Numbered from the stretch's first letter, positions 34,270 to 45,375 are shown. The stretch: DNA of 52,767 bases from Variovorax sp. KBW07 (GCF_003852515.1 NZ_QAJK01000131.1:1-52767), one strand, 5' to 3'. Notes: generated from the sequence alone by a model not told the origin. Made by a program: numbers and translations.

Positions 34270-34632
34270 CTAGAACTCCAGGGTGCAGCTGTCCCCCAAC
34301 GCCTCCCGCCACACCTTCACCCGCGCCAGCGACTGCCGCAAATCCGGCAGCGCCTGCGCAATGAACACGCACAGGTTCTCCAGCGTCGGCGGATGCAGCC
34401 CCGCCACGTCGTCCAGCAGGTGATGGTCCAGCTGTTCGCGCACCTCTTCCAGCCGCCGGCGCAGCAACCCCAGGTCGATCACCATGCCCGTCACCGGGTC
34501 GCGTTCGCCCGCGAGCCAGACTTCGGCGTGGTACGTGTGGCCGTGAATACGGCGGCTGCCTTCGACTTCGATCTCGCGCTTCAGCGTGTGAGCGGCGTCG
34601 AAGAAAAAGCGTTGGCTGATGGTGAAGCGCAT
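34270..34632 (-). CDS. queD: 6-carboxytetrahydropterin synthase / QueD-like protein
   Basis: A 120-residue COG0720 (PTPS/QueD) protein. Zinc ligands His15, His30 and His32 are visible (DAAHTL and RIHGHTYH), with LDHHLLDD and PTLENLC forming the rest of the fold. E. coli QueD has a catalytic cysteine four residues before the HGH histidine (CxxxHGH); here that position is Ser26. The neighbouring queE argues for queuosine/preQ1 synthesis, but activity with the missing cysteine is uncertain, and another COG0720 reaction is possible. It starts 46 bases after the queE stop. Confidence 0.82.
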   Translation of the reverse strand: MRFTISQRFFFDAAHTLKREIEVEGSRRIHGHTYHAEVWLAGERDPVTGMVIDLGLLRRRLEEVREQLDHHLLDDVAGLHPPTLENLCVFIAQALPDLRQSLARVKVWREALGDSCTLEF

Positions 34633-34677
34633 CGTCAGGAAAAAAGAAACTCGGGAGAAACAAAAAAAGCTGCAGCT

Positions 34678-37072
<2,395 letters not shown>

Positions 37073-37145
37073 GGTTGGGTTTCTCCCTGCGGGCGTCGGT
37101 GGCCGGGCATCCTTGGGTGGCGAAAAATGAAAGCGGGTGGCTCGG

Positions 37146-38732
37146 TCAGCCGGCCGGTGGCACCAGGACGGTCGGTGCGGTGGGCTCGGCGAGCGAAGGG
37201 TAGTCGCGGCTGAAATGCAGCCCGCGGCTTTCGTGGCGTGCCTGTGCCGAGCGCACGATCAGCTCGGCCACCTGCACCAGGTTGCGCAACTCCAGCAGGT
37301 CGCGCGTGACGTGGAAGTTCGCATAGAACTCCTGGATCTCGGCCTGCAGCAGCGCGATGCGATGGCTCGCGCGCTCCAGCCGCTTGTTGGTTCGCACGAT
37401 GCCCACGTAGTCCCACATGAAGCGGCGCAGCTCGTCCCAGTTGTGCGAAATGACGACCGCTTCGTCGGCGTCGGTGACGCGGCTGTCGTCCCAGGCCGGC
37501 AGCGCGGTGGCGCGGTGCGCGGGCGCTTCGGTGATGGCCTTCGCCGCGGCGCGCGCGAACACCATGCACTCGACCAGCGAATTGCTGGCCAGCCGGTTGG
37601 CGCCGTGCAGGCCGGTGCAGGCGGTTTCGCCGATGGCGTAGAGGCCCGGAATGTCGGTGCGGCCGGCAAGGTCGCTCAACACGCCGCCGCAGGTGTAGTG
37701 CGCGGCCGGCACCACCGGAATCGGCTCGCGCGTGATGTCGATGCCCAGCTCGGCACAGCGCGCCAGGATGTTCGGAAAGTGTTCCTTCAGGAACGCCGCG
37801 GGCTGGTGGGAGATGTCGAGGTACACGCAGTCCAGGCCGTGCTTCTTCATCTCGAAGTCGATGGCGCGGGCCACCACGTCGCGCGGCGCGAGTTCGGCGC
37901 GCTCGTCGTGCTTCGGCATGAAGCGCGTTCCACCGGCCGATTCGGGTAGCTTCAGCAGTCCGCCTTCGCCGCGCACCGCCTCGCTGATCAAAAACGACTT
38001 GGCATGCGGGTGATACAGACAGGTCGGGTGGAACTGGATGAACTCCATGTTCGACACCCGGCAGCCCGCGCGCCAGGCAGCGGCAATGCCGTCGCCGGTG
38101 GCGGTGTCGGGGTTGGTCGTGTACAGGTACACCTTGCCCGCGCCGCCCGTCGCCAGGATGGTGTGCGGCGCGCGAAAGCTCAGCACCTCGTCGGTGGCGT
38201 CGTCCAGCGCGTAGAGGCCCACGCAGGCCGGATCGTTCAGGCCCAGCTTGGTGCCGGTGACCAGGTCGACCAGCGTGTGGTGCTCGAACAGCGTGATGTT
38301 CGGCGTGCGGCGCACGCGCTCTATCAGCACCTGCTGCACGGCCGCGCCGGTGGCGTCGGTCACGTGCACGATGCGGCGCTGGCTGTGGCCGCCTTCGCGC
38401 GTCAGGTGCAGGTCGCCGCCTTCTTCGGAGAACGGCACGCCCATCTCGCGCAGCCAGCCGATGGCCTCGGGCGCGTGCTCGACCACGAAGCGCGTGGCCT
38501 CGGGGTCGCACAGGCCGGCACCGGCCACCAGCGTGTCTTCGACATGCGCGTCGAAGCTGTCGCCTGCCGCCAGCACCGCGGCAATGCCGCCCTGCGCCCA
38601 GGCGCTGGAGCCGTCGTGCAGCGCGCGCTTGGTCAGCACGGCCACGCGGTGCGTGGGGGCCAGCAGCAGCGCGGCCGAGAGGCCGGCGAGGCCGCTGCCG
38701 ACGATGAGGACGTCGAAGTCGTGTGAAGCCAT
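37146..38732 (-). CDS. nadB: L-aspartate oxidase
   Basis: A 528-residue FAD enzyme oxidising L-aspartate to iminoaspartate, the substrate of NadA. The dinucleotide loop is [48 protein letters not shown] and [18 protein letters not shown] are signatures that separate NadB from succinate dehydrogenase. The frame stays open for 137 codons upstream, but that part looks like antisense of the scpA end and repeat DNA, so ATG 38732 is chosen. With nadC and nadA it completes de novo NAD synthesis within the window. Confidence 0.96.
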   Translation of the reverse strand: MASHDFDVLIVGSGLAGLSAALLLAPTHRVAVLTKRALHDGSSAWAQGGIAAVLAAGDSFDAHVEDTLVAGAGLCDPEATRFVVEHAPEAIGWLREMGVPFSEEGGDLHLTREGGHSQRRIVHVTDATGAAVQQVLIERVRRTPNITLFEHHTLVDLVTGTKLGLNDPACVGLYALDDATDEVLSFRAPHTILATGGAGKVYLYTTNPDTATGDGIAAAWRAGCRVSNMEFIQFHPTCLYHPHAKSFLISEAVRGEGGLLKLPESAGGTRFMPKHDERAELAPRDVVARAIDFEMKKHGLDCVYLDISHQPAAFLKEHFPNILARCAELGIDITREPIPVVPAAHYTCGGVLSDLAGRTDIPGLYAIGETACTGLHGANRLASNSLVECMVFARAAAKAITEAPAHRATALPAWDDSRVTDADEAVVISHNWDELRRFMWDYVGIVRTNKRLERASHRIALLQAEIQEFYANFHVTRDLLELRNLVQVAELIVRSAQARHESRGLHFSRDYPSLAEPTAPTVLVPPAG

Positions 38733-38750
38733 GGAGCTGGATGCCAAGTG

Positions 38751-38860
38751 AGGCCCCGTCACTTCGGGGAACACCGTGGAACCGGCTTTGCCGGGCCACT
38801 GGTGTTGCCCCCTGAAAGGGGGTTGGCGAAGCGACACGAAGTGCGCGAAGACTGGGGGTA
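38751..38860. repeat. Intergenic repeat with serial hairpins between nadB and scpA
   Basis: Three small hairpins follow each other: CCCCG (38754-38758)/CGGGG (38765-38769), CCGGC (38782-38786)/GCCGG (38790-38794) and CCCCC (38808-38812)/GGGGG (38818-38822). After them comes a tract with GCGAAG, ACGAAG and GCGAAG in series. From memory this matches a repeat frequent in Comamonadaceae intergenic DNA. Confidence 0.5.
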
Positions 38861-38866
38861 AGCCAT

Positions 38867-39703
38867 TTATGTCGGCGAGTAGGCCAGCCGCACGTAGATG
38901 GGCGCGAAGGCTTCGGCCTGCGTGATGTCGATCAGCGTTTCTTTCGCCAGCTCGAGCATCGCGATGAAGGTGACGATCAGCACCGGCGCGCCGCGCGACA
39001 CGTCGAACAGCTTTTCGAATTCGACGAAGCGCTGCCCCTGCAGGTGGCGCAGCACGATGCTCATGTGCTCGCGCACGTTCAGCTCTTCGCGCGAGATCTT
39101 GTGGTGCTGCACGAGCTTGGCGCGCTTCATGATGTCGGCCCACGCGTCGCGAAGCTCGATCACGTTCACGTCGGGAAAGCGCGGCTTGAGCGACTGCTCG
39201 ATGTAGACCTGCCCTTTCCAGAAGTCGCGCCCGTAGGTCGGCAGGGCGCTGATGGCGGCGGCCTGCAGCTTGGTCTGCTCGTACTCCATGAGGCGGCGGA
39301 CCAGTTCGGCGCGCGGGTCTTCGGCCTCTTCGCCGTCGGCCACCTTCTTGGGCGGCAGCAGCATGCGCGACTTGATCTCGATCAGCATCGCGGCCATCAG
39401 CAGGTACTCGGCCGCGAGTTCCAGGTTGGTCTGGCGAATCTCGTCTACGTAGCTCAGGTACTGCCGCGTGAGCCCTGCCATCGGGATGTCGAGGATGTTG
39501 AAGTTCTGCTTCCTGATCAGGTAAAGCAGCAAGTCCAGCGGGCCTTCGAAGGCCTCCAGGAACACCTGCAACGCCTCGGGCGGGATGTACAGGTCTTTCG
39601 GCATCGCGAACAGTGGCTCGCCATAGAGCCTCGCGAGCGCAACCTGGTCGACCACGTCGGGCATGGCGACCACGAGCCTGCCGGTATCCTCGTCGCTGCT
39701 CAT
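38867..39703 (-). CDS. scpA: Segregation and condensation protein A
   Basis: A 278-residue ScpA, the kleisin that links SMC heads during chromosome condensation and segregation. The N-terminal kleisin signature is FEGPLDLLLYLIRKQNFNIL, followed by TNLELAAEYLLMAAMLIEIK. The C-terminal winged-helix ends with LELAKETLIDITQAEAFAPI. About 45 residues precede the family's usual start. No scpB or smc gene is near. DUF3460 lies upstream, an order typical of betaproteobacteria. Confidence 0.95.
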   Translation of the reverse strand: MSSDEDTGRLVVAMPDVVDQVALARLYGEPLFAMPKDLYIPPEALQVFLEAFEGPLDLLLYLIRKQNFNILDIPMAGLTRQYLSYVDEIRQTNLELAAEYLLMAAMLIEIKSRMLLPPKKVADGEEAEDPRAELVRRLMEYEQTKLQAAAISALPTYGRDFWKGQVYIEQSLKPRFPDVNVIELRDAWADIMKRAKLVQHHKISREELNVREHMSIVLRHLQGQRFVEFEKLFDVSRGAPVLIVTFIAMLELAKETLIDITQAEAFAPIYVRLAYSPT

Positions 39704-39713
39704 CGGATATGCA

Positions 39714-39776
39714 CTATCGTTTTGATAGCTATATGCGCAGTGCGGACGGGCGTCGGGTGCCGATTCGGCATTGCCT
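39714..39776. repeat. Hairpin-containing intergenic repeat, copy B
   Basis: CTATC (39714-39718), GTTTT, GATAG (39724-39728), then a GCGCAG..GGACGGGCG body with a short GTGCCGATTCGGCA inverted part near 39757-39770. It shares its layout with copy A at 5031-5100 and nearly fills the gap between the scpA start and the DUF3460 stop. Confidence 0.55.
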
Positions 39777-39778
39777 GG

Positions 39779-39985
39779 TTACTTGGCCTGGGTCTGGTAG
39801 ACGTACGGCTGTTGCGGCACGCGGGCTTCGCTGTATTCCTCGAGCAGGCTGCGGTCGAGGTGCTTGTCCCACAGCAGGGCGCGGCCGGCGCGCTGTTCGG
39901 CTTCCAGCGTCGGCTTCTTTTCTTTCATCTCCTCGATGAAATTGGTGATCTCGGAAGAGTAGTGGGGGCGGCGGAAGATGGACAT
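39779..39985 (-). CDS. DUF3460 family protein
   Basis: A 68-residue soluble protein: MSIFRRPHYSSEITNFIEEM, then KEKKPTLEAEQRAGRALLWD and a YVYQTQAK end. This is DUF3460, a small family confined largely to betaproteobacteria, with no known role. The ATG at 39985 matches the family's usual N-terminus; the open extension upstream lies across the divergent promoter. It is divergent from the BamE-like gene, 39 bases away. Confidence 0.92.
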   Translation of the reverse strand: MSIFRRPHYSSEITNFIEEMKEKKPTLEAEQRAGRALLWDKHLDRSLLEEYSEARVPQQPYVYQTQAK

Positions 39986-40024
39986 AGACTGGACCTTTAT
40001 GGCGCGAATTTTACCGGGGACGGC

Positions 40025-40531
40025 ATGAGGCAACGGCGACTGTGGCAGATCGGCATGGCAACGGGGCTTTTGGCGGCACTGATCGGCCTTGCCGGTTGCG
40101 ACCGCAAGAACATCAGCGAGCTTGAAGAAGGCGTCTCGACCGAGGCCGACGTGCGGGCCCGTTTCGGCGAGCCCGAGAACGTCTGGGACGCCCCGGGCCG
40201 GGGCCGCGTGTTCGAGTACAACCGCCAGCCCCAGGGCCAGAAGAACTACATGATCACCATCGGTGCCGACGGCAAGATGAGCGCGCTGCGCCAGGTGCTC
40301 ACGCCCGAGAACTTCGCCAGGGTGCAGCCCGGCATGGCGATGGAAGACCTGCGCAAGCTGCTCGGCAAGCCCGCCAAGGTCACGCCCTATGCGCTCAAGC
40401 GCGAAACCGAATGGGAATGGCGCTGGGTGCAGCCGCCGAACTCGTCGATGGTGTTCACCGCCACGCTGAACGACGACCAGCGCGTGCTGCGCAGCGGTTC
40501 CTCGCCCGACCGCGGCACCGAGGCGCCCTAG
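40025..40531 (+). CDS. BamE/SmpA-like outer membrane lipoprotein
   Basis: A 168-residue lipoprotein with a lipobox LAGC before DRKN near residue 25. The mature part holds two BamE/SmpA-like units in tandem: LEEGVSTEADVRARFGEPEN and VQPGMAMEDLRKLLGKPAKV each start a helix-helix-strand repeat, followed by strands VFEYNRQPQG and WRWVQPPNSS. BamE proper (E. coli, 113 residues) has one such domain and stabilises the BAM complex. This longer form may be a paralogue rather than BamE itself. Its TAG stop shares the CTAG tetramer with the sulP stop on the other strand. Confidence 0.85.
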   Translation: MRQRRLWQIGMATGLLAALIGLAGCDRKNISELEEGVSTEADVRARFGEPENVWDAPGRGRVFEYNRQPQGQKNYMITIGADGKMSALRQVLTPENFARVQPGMAMEDLRKLLGKPAKVTPYALKRETEWEWRWVQPPNSSMVFTATLNDDQRVLRSGSSPDRGTEAP

Positions 40532-42267
40532 CTTTCGTCCAGCGGCGGCGCCGTCGGCGTCATGGGCGTCCTCGGGGCGTTCGGCATGCTCGACGTGCTC
40601 ATCACGCCGGCCCGCGCCGCCACCAGTTCATCCGCGAAGCCCGAGCGCTCGATCACCTCGCGGGGCTGCGGCTGCAGCGACTCCACGCGCAGCAGCCCGT
40701 CGCGCGCCAGCACCGCGCGGTGCAACTGCCGCAGTGCGTCGATGCCCGAGGCGTCGAGGTAGATGAGGTGCGTGGCGTCCAGCACCACCGTCATGCCGCG
40801 CGGCGCGCGCTCGGCCGCATTCACCGCCTCGTCGAGCTTGGCCGCCGCGCCGAAGAACAGTGCGCCGTAGATGCGGTAGGTCAGCACCGGCGGCTGCAGC
40901 GTCACCAGCTCGACGCTGAACAGCCGGCTCATGCGGCGGATGAACAGCGCGCACGCCAGCACGATGCCCGCCTGCACCGCCACCGTCAGGTCGAACACCA
41001 CCGTCAGGAAGAAGGTACCCAGCATCAACAGCCGGTAGTGCCGGCTGAAGTGGCGCAACTGGCCCGGCGTGAATTCGCGCCACTCGCCCATGTTCAGCGC
41101 CACGAACACCAGAATGCCAGCCAGCACCGCCAACGGCACGTGGCGCGCCAGCGGCGCGGCCAGCAGCACCACGGCCAGCAGCGTCAGCGCATGCACCATG
41201 CCCGCAATCGGCGAGCTGCCGCCCGAGCGGATGTTGGTTACCGTGCGCGCGATGGTGCCGGTGGCCGGCATGCCGCCGAAGAAGGGCGTGACCACGTTGG
41301 CGATGCCCTGCGCCATCAGTTCCTGGTTCGGGTCGTGGCGCGGCTGGCCGCTGATCTGGTCGGCCACGCGCGCGCACAACAGCGACTCGATGGCGCCGAG
41401 CAGCGCGAGGGTCAGCGTGGGCGTGACCAGCTGCTTGACCGTCTCCCATGAAAAATCGGGCAGCGCAAAGGCCGGCGCGCCTTCGGGAATGCCGCCGAAG
41501 CGCGTGCCGATGGTTTCCACCGGCAGTTCGAGCCCGTAGGCAACCAGCGTGAGCGTGACCAGCGCGATGATGGGCCCAGGCAGGCTAGCGACCACCTGCA
41601 CCGCGCGCAGCCGCGCCACGCGGCCCACCACGCGAAGCACCGCGTGGCCCACCTTCGATTCTTCGCGCAGCAGCAGCGGCCACAGCAGCAGGCCGGCCAC
41701 GCACGCCAGCCCGAGCGCAAAGGCATAGGGGTTGAAGGTGCCGATCTGCAGGGCCATGGCGTGCAACTGCGAGAACGCGTCCGCCGGCATCTTCTCCACC
41801 GACAGCCCCAGCAGGTCTTTCAGCTGCGACAACAGGATCAGCACCGCGATGCCGTTGGTGAACCCGACCACGATCGACACTGGCACGAAGCGCACCAGCC
41901 GCCCCAGGCCGAACAGCCCCGCCATGAACAGCAGCACGCCGGCGCAGGCGGTGGAAATCATCAGGTTCGCCAGGCCGTAGCGCTCGACGATGCCGTAGAC
42001 GATCACGATGAAGGCGCCGGCCGGCCCGCCGATCTGCACCGCCGAGCCACCCAGCAGCGAGATCAGGAAGCCCGCGATGATCGCCGTCCAGATGCCCGCC
42101 TCGGGCTTGAGCCCCGACGCGATGGCAAAGGCCATCGCCAGCGGCAGCGCCACGATGCCCACGGTGGCCCCCGCACCCAGGTCCTTGAAGAAACGCTCGC
42201 GGTTGTAGTCCGCGAGCGCGTCCATCAGGCGTGGGCGGAAGCGGGTGAGATTCAACGGCGATGGCAT
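40528..42267 (-). CDS. SulP family inorganic anion transporter
   Basis: A 579-residue SLC26/SulP protein. The transmembrane part has about 12 hydrophobic segments, with the signature VGIVALPLAMAFAIASGLKP near the N-terminus and GGMPATGTIARTVTNIRSGG mid-protein. A STAS domain fills the last ~110 residues (TVVLDATHLIYLDASGIDAL). Substrates in the family are sulfate, bicarbonate, fumarate or chloride; none can be assigned. No carbonic anhydrase is fused or adjacent. Confidence 0.94.
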   Translation of the reverse strand: MPSPLNLTRFRPRLMDALADYNRERFFKDLGAGATVGIVALPLAMAFAIASGLKPEAGIWTAIIAGFLISLLGGSAVQIGGPAGAFIVIVYGIVERYGLANLMISTACAGVLLFMAGLFGLGRLVRFVPVSIVVGFTNGIAVLILLSQLKDLLGLSVEKMPADAFSQLHAMALQIGTFNPYAFALGLACVAGLLLWPLLLREESKVGHAVLRVVGRVARLRAVQVVASLPGPIIALVTLTLVAYGLELPVETIGTRFGGIPEGAPAFALPDFSWETVKQLVTPTLTLALLGAIESLLCARVADQISGQPRHDPNQELMAQGIANVVTPFFGGMPATGTIARTVTNIRSGGSSPIAGMVHALTLLAVVLLAAPLARHVPLAVLAGILVFVALNMGEWREFTPGQLRHFSRHYRLLMLGTFFLTVVFDLTVAVQAGIVLACALFIRRMSRLFSVELVTLQPPVLTYRIYGALFFGAAAKLDEAVNAAERAPRGMTVVLDATHLIYLDASGIDALRQLHRAVLARDGLLRVESLQPQPREVIERSGFADELVAARAGVMSTSSMPNAPRTPMTPTAPPLDES

Positions 42268-42298
42268 GGGCGGCCATTGTGGCTTGCGCGCAATAAAT

Positions 42299-42313
42299 GT
42301 TTCCTCAGGAAAC
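42299..42313. promoter_or_regulatory. Palindrome in sulP-hoxX intergenic region
   Basis: GTTTCCT-C-AGGAAAC is a perfect 7+7 inverted repeat, 32 bases upstream of the sulP start and 114 before hoxX. Its size and symmetry fit a dimeric repressor or activator site. The regulator is unknown. Confidence 0.4.
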
Positions 42314-42378
42314 CTTCATCCGGGGTCGCATGCGAACTTTCGACGAACTTATCGGGCGCCAAAGATAAAGATACATTT

Positions 42379-42396
42379 TTGACATTAATTGACATT
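42379..42396 (+). promoter_or_regulatory. Tandem TTGACATT upstream of hoxX
   Basis: TTGACATT occurs at 42379-42386 and 42389-42396, exactly ten bases apart, in an AT-rich tract 31-48 bases before the hoxX ATG. Each copy contains a perfect TTGACA, but no good -10 follows at 16-18 bases. One turn spacing also fits side-by-side binding of a regulator. Confidence 0.4.
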
Positions 42397-42426
42397 TAGA
42401 AACCAACATTACCGAGGGCGTTCCCG

Positions 42427-44160
42427 ATGCACATCCTGCTTGTCGCAAGCGCGTTCAACAGCCTGACGCAACGGGTTCTGGCCGAACTCCAGGACCGCGG
42501 CCACACCGTGGGGGTGGAGCTGGCACTCGGTAATGACGATGCCCTGCGCGAAGCCGTGCGCCGGCATGCGCCGCAACTCGTCGTGGCGCCGATGCTGACC
42601 ACGGCGATTCCCGAAGACGTCTGGACCGCCCACACCTGCCTGATCGTGCATCCCGGCCCGCCGGGCGACAGAGGCCCCTCGTCGCTCGACTGGACGCTGC
42701 GGGGCGGCGTGGAAAGCTGGGGCGTGACCGTGCTCGAAGCCGTCGCCGAGATGGACGCGGGCGATGTCTGGGCCTGGTCGCCGCTGAAGATGCCGCCGCT
42801 GGCCGGCAAGAGCGACCTGTACCGCGGCGAAGTGGCCGACGCCGCCGTCGACGCGGTGCTGCTGGCCGTGGAGCGTTTCGGCTCCGGCAAGTACAAGCCC
42901 AAGCGGCAGAAGGCGGCCGACCTTGCCGCCGGCTGGCGCCCGTTCCTGAAGCAGGCTGAACGCCGCATCGACTGGGCCACGCAATCGACCGAATCGGTGC
43001 TGCGGCAATTGCGCGCGGCCGATTCGCAACCCGGCGTGCTCGACGAATTGCTGGGCGCTCAGTGGCACCTGCATGGCGGCCACCCCGAAGACGAACTGCG
43101 CGGTGCGCCCGGCGCCCTGATCGCCACCCGGGCCGGCGCCATCTGCCGCGCCACTGTCGATGGCGCGGTGTGGATTGCGCAGTTGCGCCCCTGGCGCGCG
43201 CCCGGCTCGGCGCTGGCCAGCTACAAGCTGCCGGCCGTCCAGGCGCTGGGCGACCTGCTGCCCGTGGATGTGCCCGAAGTGCCGGTGCCGCTGCAACTGC
43301 CCGCGAGCCGGCGCACCTGGTCCGACATCCGGTACAGCGAGCACGGGGAACATGGCGGGCGCAACGCGGTCGGCGTGTTGAACTTCTCGTTCCCCGGCGG
43401 CGCGATGAGCACCGTGCAATGCCGGCGCCTGCTGGAGGCCTACCGCTTTGCGCAGGCGCGCCCGACCTCGGTGCTGGTGCTGGGCGGCGTGCGCGACTTT
43501 TTCTCCAACGGCATCCACCTCAACGTGATCGAGGCTGCGGCCGATCCGGCCGAGGAATCGTGGGCCAACATCCACGCCATGAACGACCTTGTCGAGGCAG
43601 TGCTCACCACCACCGACCGGCTCACCGTGTCGGCGCTGGGCGGCAACGCGGCCGCGGGCGGCGTGATGCTCGCACTGGCGGCCGACGAAGTCTGGTGCCG
43701 CGATGGCGCCGTGCTCAACCCGCACTACACGCTGATGGGCCTGCACGGCTCCGAATACTGGACCTACACCCTGCCGCGCCGCGTGGGCGCCGCCGAGGCG
43801 CAGCGCCTGACCCAATCGGCCCTGCCCGTGAGCGCCAGGCGCGCCGTCGAACTCGGCATGGCCGAGCGCGTGCTGCAGGCCGCGCCGGAAGAACTGGGCG
43901 ATGAAGTGACGCGGCTGGCCACGCAACTGGCCGCCTCGCCGGACCTGGCTGCGCGCATCGCGAAGAAGCAGGCGGCGCGCGCGCAAGACGAAGCCGCAAA
44001 GCCGCTGCAGCAGTACCGCGATGAAGAGCTGGCGCACATGCGCCGCAATTTCTTCGATGCCAGCGAGCCACACCGTGCATTGCGGTCCGCGTTCGTGCGC
44101 AAGGAGAAGGCGCTGCACACGCCGCCGCATGTCGCCCGATTGGGGCTCGCCGCGGACTGA
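42427..44160 (+). CDS. hoxX: HoxX-like hydrogenase maturation protein (formyltransferase-crotonase fusion)
   Basis: A 577-residue two-domain protein matching HoxX. The N-terminal ~270 residues resemble formyl-tetrahydrofolate transferases, with LIVHPGPPGDRGPSSLDW in place of the usual HPSLLP-type loop. The C-terminal ~270 residues form a crotonase domain (GGVRDFFSNGIHLNVIE, then ALGGNAAAGGVMLALAADEV). In Ralstonia and Aquifex, HoxX makes carbon monoxide from formyl-tetrahydrofolate via formyl-CoA for the active site of oxygen-tolerant [NiFe]-hydrogenase. No hyp or hox structural gene lies in this window. The start has GAGGG eight bases upstream. Confidence 0.9.
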   Translation: MHILLVASAFNSLTQRVLAELQDRGHTVGVELALGNDDALREAVRRHAPQLVVAPMLTTAIPEDVWTAHTCLIVHPGPPGDRGPSSLDWTLRGGVESWGVTVLEAVAEMDAGDVWAWSPLKMPPLAGKSDLYRGEVADAAVDAVLLAVERFGSGKYKPKRQKAADLAAGWRPFLKQAERRIDWATQSTESVLRQLRAADSQPGVLDELLGAQWHLHGGHPEDELRGAPGALIATRAGAICRATVDGAVWIAQLRPWRAPGSALASYKLPAVQALGDLLPVDVPEVPVPLQLPASRRTWSDIRYSEHGEHGGRNAVGVLNFSFPGGAMSTVQCRRLLEAYRFAQARPTSVLVLGGVRDFFSNGIHLNVIEAAADPAEESWANIHAMNDLVEAVLTTTDRLTVSALGGNAAAGGVMLALAADEVWCRDGAVLNPHYTLMGLHGSEYWTYTLPRRVGAAEAQRLTQSALPVSARRAVELGMAERVLQAAPEELGDEVTRLATQLAASPDLAARIAKKQAARAQDEAAKPLQQYRDEELAHMRRNFFDASEPHRALRSAFVRKEKALHTPPHVARLGLAAD

Positions 44161-44187
44161 GCGGGCGCAGGCCGCGGTCTCCCGTCG

Positions 44188-45375
44188 TCAGGGTTGCGCC
44201 AGCTCCGCAAGAATCGCCTCGCGGTCCTGGTCCAGCCGCGGCGGCTGCCGCAGCACCTGCGTGCGGTGGCCGCCCACGTGCACCGGGTTGCCCGCCACCG
44301 TGAGCGGCCGGCCGCTCTGCGTGCGCACCTGCACCAGCATTTCTCGCGCCTGCACTTGCGGGTCGTTCACCACCGCGGCCACGTCGTTGTAGCCGCCCGT
44401 GGGAATGTTGTGCTGCATCAGCAGCGCCTGCCAGTGCGCGCAGGTCGCCGACGCCAGGCGCTCTTCGAGCAACTGCTTCAACACCTCGTGGTGCTGGCAG
44501 CGCCCGGGGTTGGTGGCAAAGCGCTCGTCGTCCTGCAGTGCCGGCAATTCCAGCACCGTGCACAGGCGCTGGAACAGCGCGTCGTTGCCCGCCGCGATCA
44601 CGAACCAGCCGTCGGAAGCACGGAACACGTCGAAGGGCGTGATCGATGGGTGCCGGGAGCCGATGGGCCCCGGCGCGCGGCCATCGGCCTCCATGCGCGA
44701 GATCGCGTTCTCGAGCAGCGCGACCTGGCAGTCGAGCATCGCCACATCCACCCTGTCTCCCAGGCCGGTGCGCCCGCGCTGCAGCAATGCGGCCTGCGTG
44801 CCGATGGCGGCGTACAGGCCCGCGCCCAGGTCGCCGATCGACACGCCCACGCGCGTCGGCGGCGCGCCGGGGTGGCCGGTCAGGCTCATGATGCCGCCCA
44901 TCGCCTGCACCACCATGTCGTAGGCAGGGCGCTTGCTGTAAGGCCCCGTCTGGCCGAAGCCCGAGACCGAGGTGAACACCAGTTTGGGAAAGCGCGCATG
45001 CAGCGTCGGCCAGTCGTAGCCCAGCTTTTCCATCGTGCCGGGGCGGAAGTTTTCGACCAGCACGTCGGCCGTGGCCAGCAACGACTCGAAGACCTCCCGG
45101 TCGGCCGGCGCCTTCAGGTCCAGCGCAATCGACTCCTTGTTGCGGTTGACCGACATGAAGTAGGCCGAGTCGCCCTCGACGAACGGGCCGATCTGGCGGG
45201 CGTCGTCGCCCAGCCCCGGCTGCTCCACCTTGATGACGCGCGCGCCCAGGTCGGCCAGCAGCAGCGTGCAGTACGGGCCCGCGAGCACGCGCGTCAGGTC
45301 GATGACGGTAAAGCCCTGCAGCGGGCCCGCCGTGACCGTGGCTGCGGATGCATTTGAAGAAGTGCCCGGCATCAT
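44188..45375 (-). CDS. CaiB/BaiF family CoA-transferase
   Basis: A 395-residue class III CoA-transferase. The catalytic aspartate is Asp153 in AYDMVVQAMGG; VIDLTRVLAGPYCTLLLADL, the NRNKESIALDLK stretch and VENFRPGTMEKLGYD are family signatures. Such enzymes move CoA between carboxylic acids, for example carnitine, formate/oxalate or succinate. Here it would activate the acid brought in by the Bug protein encoded upstream; its start overlaps that gene's stop by ATGA. The acid is unknown. It converges on hoxX (27-base gap). Confidence 0.94.
   Translation of the reverse strand: MMPGTSSNASAATVTAGPLQGFTVIDLTRVLAGPYCTLLLADLGARVIKVEQPGLGDDARQIGPFVEGDSAYFMSVNRNKESIALDLKAPADREVFESLLATADVLVENFRPGTMEKLGYDWPTLHARFPKLVFTSVSGFGQTGPYSKRPAYDMVVQAMGGIMSLTGHPGAPPTRVGVSIGDLGAGLYAAIGTQAALLQRGRTGLGDRVDVAMLDCQVALLENAISRMEADGRAPGPIGSRHPSITPFDVFRASDGWFVIAAGNDALFQRLCTVLELPALQDDERFATNPGRCQHHEVLKQLLEERLASATCAHWQALLMQHNIPTGGYNDVAAVVNDPQVQAREMLVQVRTQSGRPLTVAGNPVHVGGHRTQVLRQPPRLDQDREAILAELAQP

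Noticed and set aside
37146-39143. A longer nadB reading through the repeat into scpA
   Set aside because: The extra 137 codons read antisense or out-of-frame DNA and the repeat; the FAD loop begins right after ATG 38732.
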